From Mycolicibacterium sp. TY81 (lineage in GTDB: Bacteria > Actinomycetota > Actinomycetes > Mycobacteriales > Mycobacteriaceae), in contig NZ_AP023362.1 of assembly GCF_018326285.1 (NCBI RefSeq), positions 2,976,001-3,040,000 on the forward strand: a DNA stretch of 64,000 nucleotides. The letters run 5' to 3'. The first letter of the stretch is position 1; each line of letters begins with the position of its first letter. This document shows, piece after piece, positions 9,167 through 18,189 of the stretch. The translations under genes and the position numbers were made by a program. A model generated the notes under the pieces. It made no database searches and was not told the origin of the DNA. It saw only the letters and a list, made by a program, of their open reading frames with translations.

Positions 9167-9802
9167 TCACGGCCGGTCAGCCATCTCCCAGGTGCGATCA
9201 CATCGCACCTGGGTCTCGGCGATCAACCGCGCGTTCGGCTCGTCGACCGCACGGACCCAGTGCTCGGCCGCGATCAAACTGCGTCCGCCGGCGATGTGGC
9301 GCGCAAGCAGTCGCTGCCGCCGCACCTCGTCGGCGCCGCTGAGGTAGTTCAGCCGATCGATCAGCTCCCGCGCACCGGCAAAGCCGTTGGACGGCAACGC
9401 CAGATAGTTCCCCTCCGTGACCACGAGCCGGGCCGCCGCGGGCACAACCAGTCCGGCCGCGACAGACTCCTCCATCGCCCGATCGAACCGTGGCACATAG
9501 ACATCGGCAGTCTGATACGCGTCCCGCACCCGAGCCAGCGCCACCAGGAAACCGGCCGCATCGAAGGTGTCCGGGGCACCCTTACGGCCTTTGCGGCCGA
9601 GCCGCGCCAGCTGCGCATTGGCGAGATGAAAGCCATCCATGGGCAGTAGGGCCGCGAAATCATGCTGCGCGGAATTGAATTCATCGACGAGATGTGCGGC
9701 CGCGGTCGACTTGCCGACACCCGGTGGCCCGGTGAGGCCGACGACCACCCGGCCCGACCGCTCATCGAGCAGTCGGGCGACATCGTCCGTCAAGCGGGCC
9801 AT
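9167..9802 (-). CDS. P-loop nucleoside/nucleotide kinase-family protein
   Basis: A 211-residue P-loop kinase of the uridine kinase/pantothenate kinase-like group. The Walker A motif GLTGPPGVGKSTAA is at about residues 21-34, followed by LLPMDGFHLANAQL, a substrate-side motif of this family, and VVTEGNYLAL, the strand that follows the substrate loop. The family phosphorylates small sugars, nucleosides or pantothenate-like compounds; the substrate is not evident here. The ATG at 9802 was chosen because the residues upstream are not kinase-like. It is convergent with the AraC gene and downstream of the lipoprotein operon, with a gap of 64 nt. Confidence 0.78.
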   Translation of the reverse strand: MARLTDDVARLLDERSGRVVVGLTGPPGVGKSTAAAHLVDEFNSAQHDFAALLPMDGFHLANAQLARLGRKGRKGAPDTFDAAGFLVALARVRDAYQTADVYVPRFDRAMEESVAAGLVVPAAARLVVTEGNYLALPSNGFAGARELIDRLNYLSGADEVRRQRLLARHIAGGRSLIAAEHWVRAVDEPNARLIAETQVRCDRTWEMADRP

Positions 9803-9866
9803 GGCGCGGACATTAGCCGTTCGGCGCGTCCAAGTCGAAGACGTCCAGCACGCGATACCGGCAATG

Positions 9867-10874
9867 TCACCGGCGCTGCGGCTCGGGCGCACACGCCGTC
9901 AACAGCTCCGTGCCGTCCTTGCCCGCGACATCAGCGGGACTCAGCCAGCCGAATCCCTGGAACCAGTAGGTATCCGGTGCATGCCGGCCCGACTCGGTGA
10001 CGGCCGGACCGAGGTCGGTTGTGGTGGTTTCCGGCTCCCCGCTGGGGCGGTAGACCCGCAGCAGCACCGTTTTCCGGGTCCGCCAGTCGAATCCGCCGGG
10101 CAGCGGCCGTGCCACAGCGAAGCCGGGGTACGGCCCGGTGGCGGTCAGGGAGTCGAACGGGACGGCATTGCGTGCGGCGGCAGCCAGTACCAGATCCGTC
10201 TGACCGGGCTGGAACGTCAGGATCACCGCGTCCACCGGACCGCAGTACCGGCCGGGCCAGATTCGCAACGTGCCGTCGGTGACGCGCACCCCGAAAACCC
10301 TCGGCAGTTGCCGGCCCCGCGCGGGGTCACGCGAACAGAGCGTCAGGAACTTCGTGCCGTCCCGGGCCGCGACGCCCGCAGGATTGAGCCAACCGATGCC
10401 CTCGAACCAGTAGGTGTCCGGCGGATGCCGGTCCGATTCCGTGATCGCCTCGCCCAGCTTGCTGACACCGCCGAATGATCGTGGCGACTGCGGAAAGACG
10501 GACACGGTGTCCGCGGTGCGCCAGTCGAATCCGGCGGGCAGCGGCGTCACCACATCGAACCCTGGATAGGGCCCGCCGACGGTGAGGTACTCGACTTCGA
10601 CGCCGGGGTTCGGCGGAGTCGTGCGTGCACCGATGGCTTCCGGCAATGGCGTCGCCTCGAGCTTCAGTTCCGCCTTGGCGCGGCCATCGATGTTGAAGGT
10701 GACGTTGACGGCCGTCGTGCCGCGGCATGGTGAGCCGGTCCACACCCGCAGTTGTCCGTCGGTCACCCGGACTCCGAATTGCACCGGTAGCGACGGCTTC
10801 CCCAGGGGGTCACAGCCGCACAACGCCAGCAGCGTCACGAAAGCCACACCGAGACAGTGGATTCGCCGGATCAC
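9867..10874 (-). CDS. Lipoprotein with two tandem ~140-residue repeats
   Basis: A predicted exported lipoprotein of 335 residues. The GTG start overlaps the stop of the upstream zincin-like gene by 4 nt (GTGA). An N-terminal hydrophobic segment ends in a lipobox-like LCGC with Cys21. The mature part holds two copies of one domain, about 32-180 and 193-328. Each begins FGVRVTDG-LR-W and contains GPYPGF, LP-GFDWRT, TES-RH-PDTYWF and GW, with matching Cys residues. No known family is recognised. Its place at the end of a WXG100-effector-like operon suggests a partner, cell-surface receptor or immunity role, which is inference only. Confidence 0.75.
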   Translation of the reverse strand: MIRRIHCLGVAFVTLLALCGCDPLGKPSLPVQFGVRVTDGQLRVWTGSPCRGTTAVNVTFNIDGRAKAELKLEATPLPEAIGARTTPPNPGVEVEYLTVGGPYPGFDVVTPLPAGFDWRTADTVSVFPQSPRSFGGVSKLGEAITESDRHPPDTYWFEGIGWLNPAGVAARDGTKFLTLCSRDPARGRQLPRVFGVRVTDGTLRIWPGRYCGPVDAVILTFQPGQTDLVLAAAARNAVPFDSLTATGPYPGFAVARPLPGGFDWRTRKTVLLRVYRPSGEPETTTTDLGPAVTESGRHAPDTYWFQGFGWLSPADVAGKDGTELLTACAPEPQRR

Positions 10875-12052
10875 GAGTAACCCCCGTCCGATGCGCCGGC
10901 GTTGGTCTCGAACGGATTTCGGCGGCCGGTGAGCTTTTCGGCGGCCAGACTGATCGCGTACTGCTTGGCGAATTCCACGGGTCCCAACGCGGCCCACTGT
11001 CCCGAGTGCCGCTCTTCGTGATGCAGGATGCGATCGATGTCCATGTCCTGCTGGCGTGCGCCGCCGGGCCCGTCGTACCACATCTGACCCGACCCGATGA
11101 TCTTGCGGAGTTGGTCGCCCGCATCCGCCGGGTGATCGATGTTGATCAGGAACACGTCACCATAGGTGGATCCGGCCTGCTGGCTCAGCTGGTTCTGGAT
11201 GAACCCGCCGCCCAGTCCCATCAGCATGCCGTTGGGTGTGGTGGCGAACCGCCCGCCGCTGCCCGCCAGTCGCGGAACCTGTTCGTAGCTCCAGGAATTC
11301 GCCGACTGCCGGTCGACGATGCGCTGCACCTCGGTCGCCGTGTAGGGCGTTTCGGCGAAGTCGGTGGTCGGGTTTCCTTTTTTGTAGCTGGTGCCCGCGT
11401 TGAGGATGTACGTCATCAACACGGCCCGGCGGGCGTCGTCGGCGCTGGTCCCCGGCGGTAGCAGGAAGTAGGTGTTGTCGTCGCTGGGATCGCTGCTCGT
11501 TCGGTTGTTGTCGACGACGCGCTCCATGCCCTCGAGGATCTCGAAACTCGCCGGGGTGAGCTTCTGCTGCCGTGCGATGTCGACGATGACCTGAGGCGGC
11601 ACACCCTTTTTCGCCGCATTCTGCAGCCACTCCCGGTAATACCCCGCGCTGGTCCCGCTCAGCAGGCCCGCGTCGCGCAGCGCGTCCTCGTACTTGTTGA
11701 CGGGGTCGTATCCCGGTTCCCCGGGATCATCACCGATTCGTGCGTCTTTCGCTTCCGGCACGTCGAACGGAATACGTTCGGCAGCTGCTTGGTCGCCGTG
11801 CTCGTAAAGGAACGCGGCCGAATCGAGCTTCCCCGCGAACGCGGACATGCCCTGTCCCAGCACCTGCGCACGACGCAGGAGCGCAGCCCCCACCTCGCGA
11901 CACGCCTGGCCGCTGTCGAGCCCGGCCACCGGGCCCGCGGCGGCAGACAGTTCGGGGCCGCCGCCGTCGTTGACCAGTCCGCCGGCCACGTCCGCCAGCT
12001 CCGCTGCGGTTTCCCGCAACGAGGCCACGACGACCGTCAACGGCGCCGTCAT
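10871..12052 (-). CDS. Putative WXG-linked zincin-like (HExxH) effector
   Basis: A 393-residue protein whose ATG overlaps the upstream WXG100-gene stop by 4 nt (ATGA). The first 85 residues are Ala-rich and helical, like the N-terminal regions of type VII substrates. The C-terminal part carries H345-E-E-R-H349 followed by SGQW and then NPFE (379-382). This is the layout of a zincin metalloprotease: two His ligands, a catalytic Glu and a possible third ligand Glu382. No signal peptide is visible, in keeping with type VII export with its WXG partner. Whether it is a peptidase, and of what, is not shown. Moderate confidence in the fold, low in the function. Confidence 0.6.
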   Translation of the reverse strand: MTAPLTVVVASLRETAAELADVAGGLVNDGGGPELSAAAGPVAGLDSGQACREVGAALLRRAQVLGQGMSAFAGKLDSAAFLYEHGDQAAAERIPFDVPEAKDARIGDDPGEPGYDPVNKYEDALRDAGLLSGTSAGYYREWLQNAAKKGVPPQVIVDIARQQKLTPASFEILEGMERVVDNNRTSSDPSDDNTYFLLPPGTSADDARRAVLMTYILNAGTSYKKGNPTTDFAETPYTATEVQRIVDRQSANSWSYEQVPRLAGSGGRFATTPNGMLMGLGGGFIQNQLSQQAGSTYGDVFLINIDHPADAGDQLRKIIGSGQMWYDGPGGARQQDMDIDRILHHEERHSGQWAALGPVEFAKQYAISLAAEKLTGRRNPFETNAGASDGGYS

Positions 12053-12564
12053 GCCAGTTCCCAACCGACCTTGCGGAGCTGATGGCCGGTGTCGCGGTCG
12101 GCCGCTTCGAATTTCGCGAGCAGCAGTTTGATCGCGTTCTCGACCTCGATCCGCTTGGCCGCGATCTGCAGCGCCTGGACCGGCGAAACCCGCGCATACC
12201 AGCGGAGCCAGAAGCCGGGCGTGACCCCGCCGTCGTCGGCGACGTCCCACTGCGACCCGGCAGCGTCGACTGCCTTCTTCAGACTGGCGCGGAGCTCGGT
12301 GAGCTGGGCACCACCTGTCGCCAACGGCTCTGCCACGGCATCGAGCTGGTTCCGATATGCGGTCTGCTCGTCGAGCGATTCGCGCCCCTGCTTCTGCGCG
12401 GCATCGGCGGCGGTGCCGGTCCAGTCCTCGGCCAGATGGGCGAATTGCGTTCGTGCCCGGTCGATCTGGGCGCCGACGCGCTGGGCCGCGGCCCGCGCGT
12501 CGAGGGATGCGGTCAGCAGCGATTCCGGATCGGAATTCAGCACCTGCGACACCGTGTACGACAT
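12049..12564 (-). CDS. WXG100-like protein with C-terminal extension
   Basis: A 171-residue protein that starts the three-gene operon, with GGGGGA upstream of the ATG at 12564. Residues 1-95 form a helical WXG100-like unit with the turn DWTGTAAD. The remaining helical part (WDVADDGG to the end) is longer than in ESX proteins of about 100 residues. WXG100 proteins are exported as helical hairpin dimers by ESX (type VII) systems. Here the following gene is the likely co-secreted partner. No ESX machinery is encoded in the window, so export would rely on a system elsewhere. Confidence 0.72.
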   Translation of the reverse strand: MSYTVSQVLNSDPESLLTASLDARAAAQRVGAQIDRARTQFAHLAEDWTGTAADAAQKQGRESLDEQTAYRNQLDAVAEPLATGGAQLTELRASLKKAVDAAGSQWDVADDGGVTPGFWLRWYARVSPVQALQIAAKRIEVENAIKLLLAKFEAADRDTGHQLRKVGWELA

Positions 12565-12705
12565 GGACCGTCCCCCGTTCCCATCGGTCTCCATTGTCCC
12601 CCACGGGCCGCAGGCCACCGGTCACCAAAAATCGCGTCCCCGCGACCAGGATGTCACCTAGTGGGAACCTGCCTTCCACTGACGCTGCGGGCCGACTAAG
12701 ACCGA

Positions 12706-13724
12706 ATGATGACCTCCCACATCGCGCCCCCGCCCGACACAATGCAAGCAATGGTGCTGACCGAGTTCGGCGGCCCCGAGGTGCTGCACGCCGCCGAGTT
12801 GCCCACCCCGGTGCCCGCGGCCGACGAGGTGCTGGTCGAGATCGCCTGCACCAGCGTCAACCCGGCGGACTGGAAAACCCGCGAGGGCAAGCTCTCCGCC
12901 TACATCGACTATCACTTCCCGTTCGTGCTCGGCTTCGACCTGGCCGGCGTCATCGCGGCAGTCGGGCCGGGCGTGACCCGTTGGCAGGTGGGCGATCAGG
13001 TCTTCGGGATGTCCAACCAGCGCAACGGGAATGACGGCACTACGCCGAATACTGCCTCGCATCGTCCGAGCTGCTCGCGCCACTGCCCGCCGGCTGGAGC
13101 CACGTCGACGCCGCGGGACTGCCGGTGGCGGGCAGCACCGCCTACGGCGGCATGGTCGACGCCGGCGGGCTGCAGGACGGCCAGACCGTGCTGATCAACG
13201 GCGGCGCCGGTGGCGTCGGCAGCATCGCGATCCAGATCGCCCGGGCGCTGGGCGCGCGGGTCGCGGTGACGTGCAGCCCGAGGAACTTCGATTACGTCAC
13301 CGAACTCGGCGCCGAGCTGGCCATCGACTACCGCGGCGGCGACGTCGTCGCGCAGCTGCGGGCCTGGGCTCCGTCGGGCGTCGATCAGGTGCTCGACGCC
13401 GTCGGGCTGGACACCCTGCTGCCGCATGCCGAGGAGCTGGTGGCTCCCGGCGGCAGCTACGTCGAGATCGAGACCCTCATTTCGCGCGCCGACGAGGAGC
13501 GGGTGGCCCGTGCCGCCGAGCGCGGCGTGCGGATCGTCTCCAACATGATCGCGGTCCAGCGCCAGCCCCAGCACCTCATGGAGTTGGCCGCACTCTGCGC
13601 CAAGGGCGCGATCCGGCCACCGGAAACCGAGGTGCTGCCACTGTCGAAGGTGGCTGACGCGCACCGCCTCGTCGAGGCCGGGCACGTCCGCGGGAAAGTC
13701 ATCCTCGCCACGCATTCCGGCTGA
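12706..13724 (+). pseudogene. Zinc-type/quinone oxidoreductase-like alcohol dehydrogenase, frameshifted
   Basis: A medium-chain NADP-dependent dehydrogenase of the quinone oxidoreductase type, split by one missing base near 13040. The first frame encodes the catalytic N-terminal domain (AMVLTEFGGPEVLH to GDQVFGMSNQRNGNDGT). The second frame (about 13041-13724) continues exactly where the family would: YAEYCLASSELLAPLPAGW, then the cofactor motif NGGAGGVGSIAIQIARALGA. Adding one base after ACGGCAC restores a protein of about 339 residues. Either the gene is recently dead or the base is a sequencing error. The intact codon use on both sides favours a very recent event or an error. Confidence 0.8.
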
Positions 13725-13817
13725 GCTCGCCCGGCCAAAGCCCTTGGGACGGAGACTCATCCGACCACCGGGCTGGTAGCGTGATGCGGACGTTCAGGCC
13801 GAGGCACGGGAGGCATT

Positions 13818-15287
13818 GTGGGGCATCGCGAATTGCTCCATCACCTGGTGTCCGACGCCGCTGCCGCAATGCCTGATCGGCCGGCTCTCATCGCCGAGGA
13901 CGGCACCGTCACGACGTTCGCGCAGTTCGACCGGTCGATCGCGGCGGTCGCCGGCTGGATCGCGTCGCGGACCAGGCGCGGCGACCGCGTCGCGGTGATC
14001 GCCGACAACGGCCCGGATTACGCGACGCTCTACTACGCGGTGCCCGGCGCCGGACGCATCCTGGTCCTGATCAATCAGCGGCTCAGTGCCGACGAGCATG
14101 TCGCACAACTGGCGACCGCGGCTCCGACCTTGATACTGGGTGACGGCCGCTATCTGGGGCCCCTGAACCGGCCCGAGGCAATCTCGTTCGACAGCGAAGA
14201 GTGGACTGCGGCAACTCAATCGGCCGGACGGCCCGGGCCCGACGAACCTGACGCCGACGACCCCGTCTGGCTGCTGTTCACCAGTGGGTCGACGGGAGCG
14301 CCGAAAGGTGTTGTGCACACGCATCGTTCGATCACCGCGGCGGTCCGGGGCAGTATCGCCGGCAGGTCGGTCCGTCCGGGCGGTGTCTATCTGCTGCCGT
14401 TTCCCATGTGCCACATCGCCGGGTACAACATGCTGGTGCACCACGGTGCCCGGTCGACGGTGCTGCCGGTGGCGGCATTCCGGCCCGATGACTTCGCGGC
14501 CGCGGTGAACCGGCACCAGGTGACCTCGTGTTCGTTGGCCCCGACCATGCTGCACAGCCTGCTGGCCCATCTGGACCAGGCCGGCACCGATCTGCCGTCG
14601 CTTCGCGACATCGCCTACGGTTCGTCGGCCATTCCGGCCGACCTGCTCCGGCGTGCCCTCGACCGGCTCGACGTGGGATTCCACCAGGGTTACGGAATGA
14701 CCGAAACCGGCGGCAACGTCACGTTTCTCGGGCCCGAGGACCACCGGGCGGGCGCTGCTGGCGACACCGCCGTCCTCGGGTCGGCCGGCCGTCCCCACGG
14801 CGGCGTGCAGATCCGGATCGCGCCGAACGGCGAAATCCTGGTGCGCGGAGACCAGGTGGCGGTCCGGTACTGGCCCGACACGCCCACGACCGTCGACGGC
14901 TGGTTGCACACCGGCGACGTCGGATATCTCGACGACGAGGGCCGACTCGTGGTGTCCGACCGGCTGAAGGACATCATCATCACCGGCGGCGAGAACGTGT
15001 CCTCGCGGGAAGTCGAGGACGTGCTGTCAGCGCACCCCGACGTGGATCAGGTTGCGGTCGTGGGGGTTCCGGATCCGTACTGGGGTGAGGCCATCTGCGC
15101 GGTCGTCGTGCCCAGCGGCGGGGCTCACCCTGACGCGGATGCCCTGACCGCGTATGTTCGCGAGCACATCGCGGCCTTCAAGCGCCCCCGGCACGTCGTG
15201 TTCGTGGACGCCCTACCGCTGACGACCAATGGCAAGATCGCGAAACAGATACTGCGCGAACAGCTCCGAGCACGATTCACCAACTAG
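13818..15287 (+). CDS. Acyl-CoA ligase, AMP-binding (FadD-like)
   Basis: A 489-residue adenylate-forming enzyme that would activate a carboxylic acid with ATP and load it onto CoA. Motifs in order are LLFTSGSTGAPKGVVHTH (P-loop), YGMTETGG (A5), LHTGDVGYLDDEGRL (A7), SDRLKDIIITGGENVSSREV (hinge), and TTNGKIAKQILRE with the catalytic Lys. The GTG start at 13818 follows GGGAGG. The substrate, fatty or aromatic, cannot be told from the sequence. It stands alone between a broken dehydrogenase gene and a convergent membrane protein gene. Confidence 0.88.
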   Translation: MGHRELLHHLVSDAAAAMPDRPALIAEDGTVTTFAQFDRSIAAVAGWIASRTRRGDRVAVIADNGPDYATLYYAVPGAGRILVLINQRLSADEHVAQLATAAPTLILGDGRYLGPLNRPEAISFDSEEWTAATQSAGRPGPDEPDADDPVWLLFTSGSTGAPKGVVHTHRSITAAVRGSIAGRSVRPGGVYLLPFPMCHIAGYNMLVHHGARSTVLPVAAFRPDDFAAAVNRHQVTSCSLAPTMLHSLLAHLDQAGTDLPSLRDIAYGSSAIPADLLRRALDRLDVGFHQGYGMTETGGNVTFLGPEDHRAGAAGDTAVLGSAGRPHGGVQIRIAPNGEILVRGDQVAVRYWPDTPTTVDGWLHTGDVGYLDDEGRLVVSDRLKDIIITGGENVSSREVEDVLSAHPDVDQVAVVGVPDPYWGEAICAVVVPSGGAHPDADALTAYVREHIAAFKRPRHVVFVDALPLTTNGKIAKQILREQLRARFTN

Positions 15288-15296
15288 CGCGGCTGC

Positions 15297-16064
15297 TCAG
15301 GGCGTGGTCGTCGCGAGGCCTGCCCGCTCGACGCTCATCAGGCTCTCGGTCTCGTGCTCCTGCCGGTACGCCGCACCACCGCCGTTGAGGCCGAACAGCC
15401 GCTTGCTCCACAACAACCACAGCACGGCGATGATGTTCACCAGCAGCATCGCCACGCGCAGTGTGGTGACCTTTTCCGTCAGCTCGTAGATCTCCAGCGG
15501 CAGGAAGATACCGGTGGCCACCACCGCGAAATACTCTCCCCACCGCCACATCCCCCACAGCCCGACAGCTTCCACCAACTCGATCAGCGCATACACCGCA
15601 ATGCCGATCCCGATCCACAACAGGGTCGTGCCCGACATGGTGAAGGCATCGTTGATGTGCCGAATGATCTTGGAACCGTCGATGTTCCAGCCGATCTGGT
15701 CGGCCAGCGGCCGCAGCAGGGGCAGGTCCTTCTCGAACATGTCCCGCAGATGCACACGCGCCGCTCGCACCCTGAAGACGCCGTAGGACATCGCGGCCAG
15801 CAGCAGGAATCGGAAGACGCGCTCGACCGCCAGCACCCGCATCAGCACGCGGTCGCGCAGCAGCCGGCCGCGCGGGACTTCGGGTGCCGATTCCGCCGGT
15901 CCCTTCCCCCGTGGCGGGCCGACGACGAACGTCTCGCACCTCAGGCAGCGCCACGCCTCACCGACCGGGGTCTGCACGTGCAGACGGGCGGCCAGCTCCG
16001 GCTCATCCGGGGCGAACGTTGCGTGGCCGCGGAGTCCGCAGGACCGGAGGGCGAAATCCACCAT
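15297..16064 (-). CDS. DUF2127-family membrane protein
   Basis: A 255-residue inner-membrane protein with an N-terminal soluble part bearing a CLRCETF zinc-ribbon-like pair of Cys, then about four hydrophobic segments (FRFLLLAAMSYGVF; LLWIGIGIAVYALIELVEA; YFAVVATGIFLPLEIYEL; VAMLLVNIIAVLWLLW). The pattern WRWGEYFAVVATGIFLPLEI is characteristic of DUF2127. No function is established. It is convergent with the acyl-CoA ligase gene and divergent from the photolyase gene. Confidence 0.75.
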   Translation of the reverse strand: MVDFALRSCGLRGHATFAPDEPELAARLHVQTPVGEAWRCLRCETFVVGPPRGKGPAESAPEVPRGRLLRDRVLMRVLAVERVFRFLLLAAMSYGVFRVRAARVHLRDMFEKDLPLLRPLADQIGWNIDGSKIIRHINDAFTMSGTTLLWIGIGIAVYALIELVEAVGLWGMWRWGEYFAVVATGIFLPLEIYELTEKVTTLRVAMLLVNIIAVLWLLWSKRLFGLNGGGAAYRQEHETESLMSVERAGLATTTP

Positions 16065-16145
16065 GTCCGTACCGTATCGACACGAGCTGAGCGGAGCACC
16101 CGAATCCGCCCGCCGTAGTTCCGCCGGTTCAAGGAAGATGGACCG

Positions 16146-17525
16146 ATGCCATCCCTACTGTGGTTCCGTCGCGACCTGCGGCTGCATGACCTGCCCGCGC
16201 TGGCGGCTGCGATCGACCAGGACCGTGACGTACTCGCGTGCTTTGTGCTCGACCCGCGCCTCGAGGCGTCGTCGGGCCCGCGCCGTCTGCAGTTCCTGGG
16301 CGACTGTTTGAGACACCTGAACGCAGAACTCGATGGCCGACTCCTGATCACCCGTGGCCGCCCTGAAGAGCGAATTCCGTTGATCGCCAACAAAGTCGAT
16401 GCCACTGCAGTGCACATCTCGGCAGATTTCTCGCCGTTTGGCCGACGCCGCGACAGCCGCGTGCAGGACGCCCTGGACGGTATCCCCCTGATATCCACCG
16501 GATCGCCGTACCTGATCTCGCCGGGGCGGGTCACCAAAGACGACGACAGCCCATACAAGGTGTTCACGCCGTTCTTCCGTCGCTGGCGTGACCACGGCTG
16601 GCGGCAACCGGCCGGCACCGGTGCACAATCGGCACGGTGGATCGATCCGGGCAGCGTGGCGACCGCCGTGTCCAAACTTGCCGACGCCCCAGACACTGGT
16701 GTGCCGGCCGGATTCACCGCCGGCGAGGAGGCAGCTCGGCACCGGTGGCAGCAGTTCGTCGACGAGGGACTGGGCGACTATGACGACCACCGCGACCTGC
16801 CCGGCATCGACGGCACGAGCCATATGTCGGTGCATTTGAAGTTCGGCACCATTCATCCCCGCACCATGGTCGCCGACCTCGACTTACGCCACAGCAGCCA
16901 CCTTGCGTACCTGCGCCAGCTTGCTTTTCGCGATTTCTATGCCGCGGTACTGCATCACTGGCCGAACAGCGCCTGGCACAACTGGAACCGCGACTTCGAT
17001 GTCATCGAGACCGATACCGACGACGCGGCAGAGCGGCTCTTCGAAGCCTGGAAGGCCGGACAGACCGGATTCCCGTTCGTCGACGCCGGCATGCGGCAAT
17101 TGCATCAGACCGGATTCATGCCCAACCGGGTACGTATGATCGCCGCGTCCTTTCTGGTCAAAGACCTGCACCTGCCTTGGCAATGGGGCGCCCGCTGGTT
17201 CATGGAGCAGTTGGTGGACGCCGATATCGCCAACAATCAGCATGGCTGGCAATGGTGCGCGGGCAGCGGCACCGATGCCGCGCCCTACTTCCGGGTGTTC
17301 AATCCGACAGCGCAAGGACAGAAATTCGACCCCACCGGCGCCTACATCCGCCGCTGGATTCCCGAACTGGCCGACGTGGTTGATCCCCACCTCAAATCGG
17401 GATCGCGGCCGGCCGACTACCCGGCGGCGATCGTCGATCACGGCGAAGAACGCGGCGAAGCGCTCCGCCGGTACCAAGCGGTCGGCGCCCGAAGCGCCGC
17501 CGTGCGCGCGTCGCGGAAACCGTAG
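16146..17525 (+). CDS. phr: Deoxyribodipyrimidine photolyase, class I
   Basis: Light-driven DNA repair enzyme of 459 residues that splits cyclobutane pyrimidine dimers using reduced FAD. The N-terminal antenna domain begins LLWFRRDLRLHDLPAL. The FAD domain contains AFRDFYAAVLHHWP, TGFPFVDAGMRQLHQTGFMP, RMIAASFLVKDLHLPWQWG and DIANNQHGWQW, which include the usual active-site Asn and electron-transfer Trp residues. Length is normal for the family. The next gene encodes a TspO-type protein, a common neighbour of photolyase genes in bacteria, suggesting a shared light or oxidative-stress response. Confidence 0.93.
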   Translation: MPSLLWFRRDLRLHDLPALAAAIDQDRDVLACFVLDPRLEASSGPRRLQFLGDCLRHLNAELDGRLLITRGRPEERIPLIANKVDATAVHISADFSPFGRRRDSRVQDALDGIPLISTGSPYLISPGRVTKDDDSPYKVFTPFFRRWRDHGWRQPAGTGAQSARWIDPGSVATAVSKLADAPDTGVPAGFTAGEEAARHRWQQFVDEGLGDYDDHRDLPGIDGTSHMSVHLKFGTIHPRTMVADLDLRHSSHLAYLRQLAFRDFYAAVLHHWPNSAWHNWNRDFDVIETDTDDAAERLFEAWKAGQTGFPFVDAGMRQLHQTGFMPNRVRMIAASFLVKDLHLPWQWGARWFMEQLVDADIANNQHGWQWCAGSGTDAAPYFRVFNPTAQGQKFDPTGAYIRRWIPELADVVDPHLKSGSRPADYPAAIVDHGEERGEALRRYQAVGARSAAVRASRKP

Positions 17526-17615
17526 CGATTCCCCGGCGTATGGCAGCATCGACAGGGGGCACCTGCCAATTGGCCAGTGCCGTCGCGGTTCTGCCGCACC
17601 GGGGGAAGGATTGCG

Positions 17616-18113
17616 ATGCGTGTCACGACATTACTGATCACGGGAGTCGCGACAGCCGTCACCGCGGCCGTCGGCGGCGCCGCAACAGCGCCTGCGGTCC
17701 GCTCGAGGTGGTATGCGCAACTGCGGAAGCCGGCCTACCAGCCGCCGCGTCAGGTGTTTCCGGTGGTCTGGCCGGCGCTGTATGCGGACATCGCCGCGGT
17801 GTCGGCCGCCACCATCGATGAATTGGGGGCAACCGGCCGCGACATCGAGCGACGCGCCTACCGGAACGGGCTCGCACTGAACCTCGTACTCAACGCCGCG
17901 TGGTCCTGGTTGTTCTTCAACCGCCGCCGGTTCGGAACGGCGACAGCCGTCAGCGCCGTGCTGACGGTGAGCAGCGCCGATCTGTCAAGGCGGGCCGTCG
18001 ACGCCATCGGCGGACGGGCCGCACCACTGGCGCTGTATCCGCTGTGGTGCGCTTTCGCCACCGTGTTGTGCGGGCACATCCGGCAACTGAACCGCCGAGC
18101 CGGCCAGTCGTAG
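17616..18113 (+). CDS. TspO/MBR-family membrane protein
   Basis: A 165-residue, five-helix membrane protein of the translocator protein family, which binds porphyrins and affects tetrapyrrole and light-stress responses. Family signatures are WYAQLRKPAYQPPRQVFPVV followed by WPALY, and NLVLNAAWSWLFFNRRRFG. The ATG at 17616 has an excellent GGGGGAAGG site upstream and was preferred over earlier in-frame codons. It lies about 90 nt after the photolyase gene on the same strand and may share its transcript. Confidence 0.86.
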   Translation: MRVTTLLITGVATAVTAAVGGAATAPAVRSRWYAQLRKPAYQPPRQVFPVVWPALYADIAAVSAATIDELGATGRDIERRAYRNGLALNLVLNAAWSWLFFNRRRFGTATAVSAVLTVSSADLSRRAVDAIGGRAAPLALYPLWCAFATVLCGHIRQLNRRAGQS

Positions 18114-18189
18114 CCGCGGAGGTCTGGCACTCACCGGGCCATCGACCTACGCTGGCGAGCATCCACGCCCGATACACGCGGAGGCCAGG

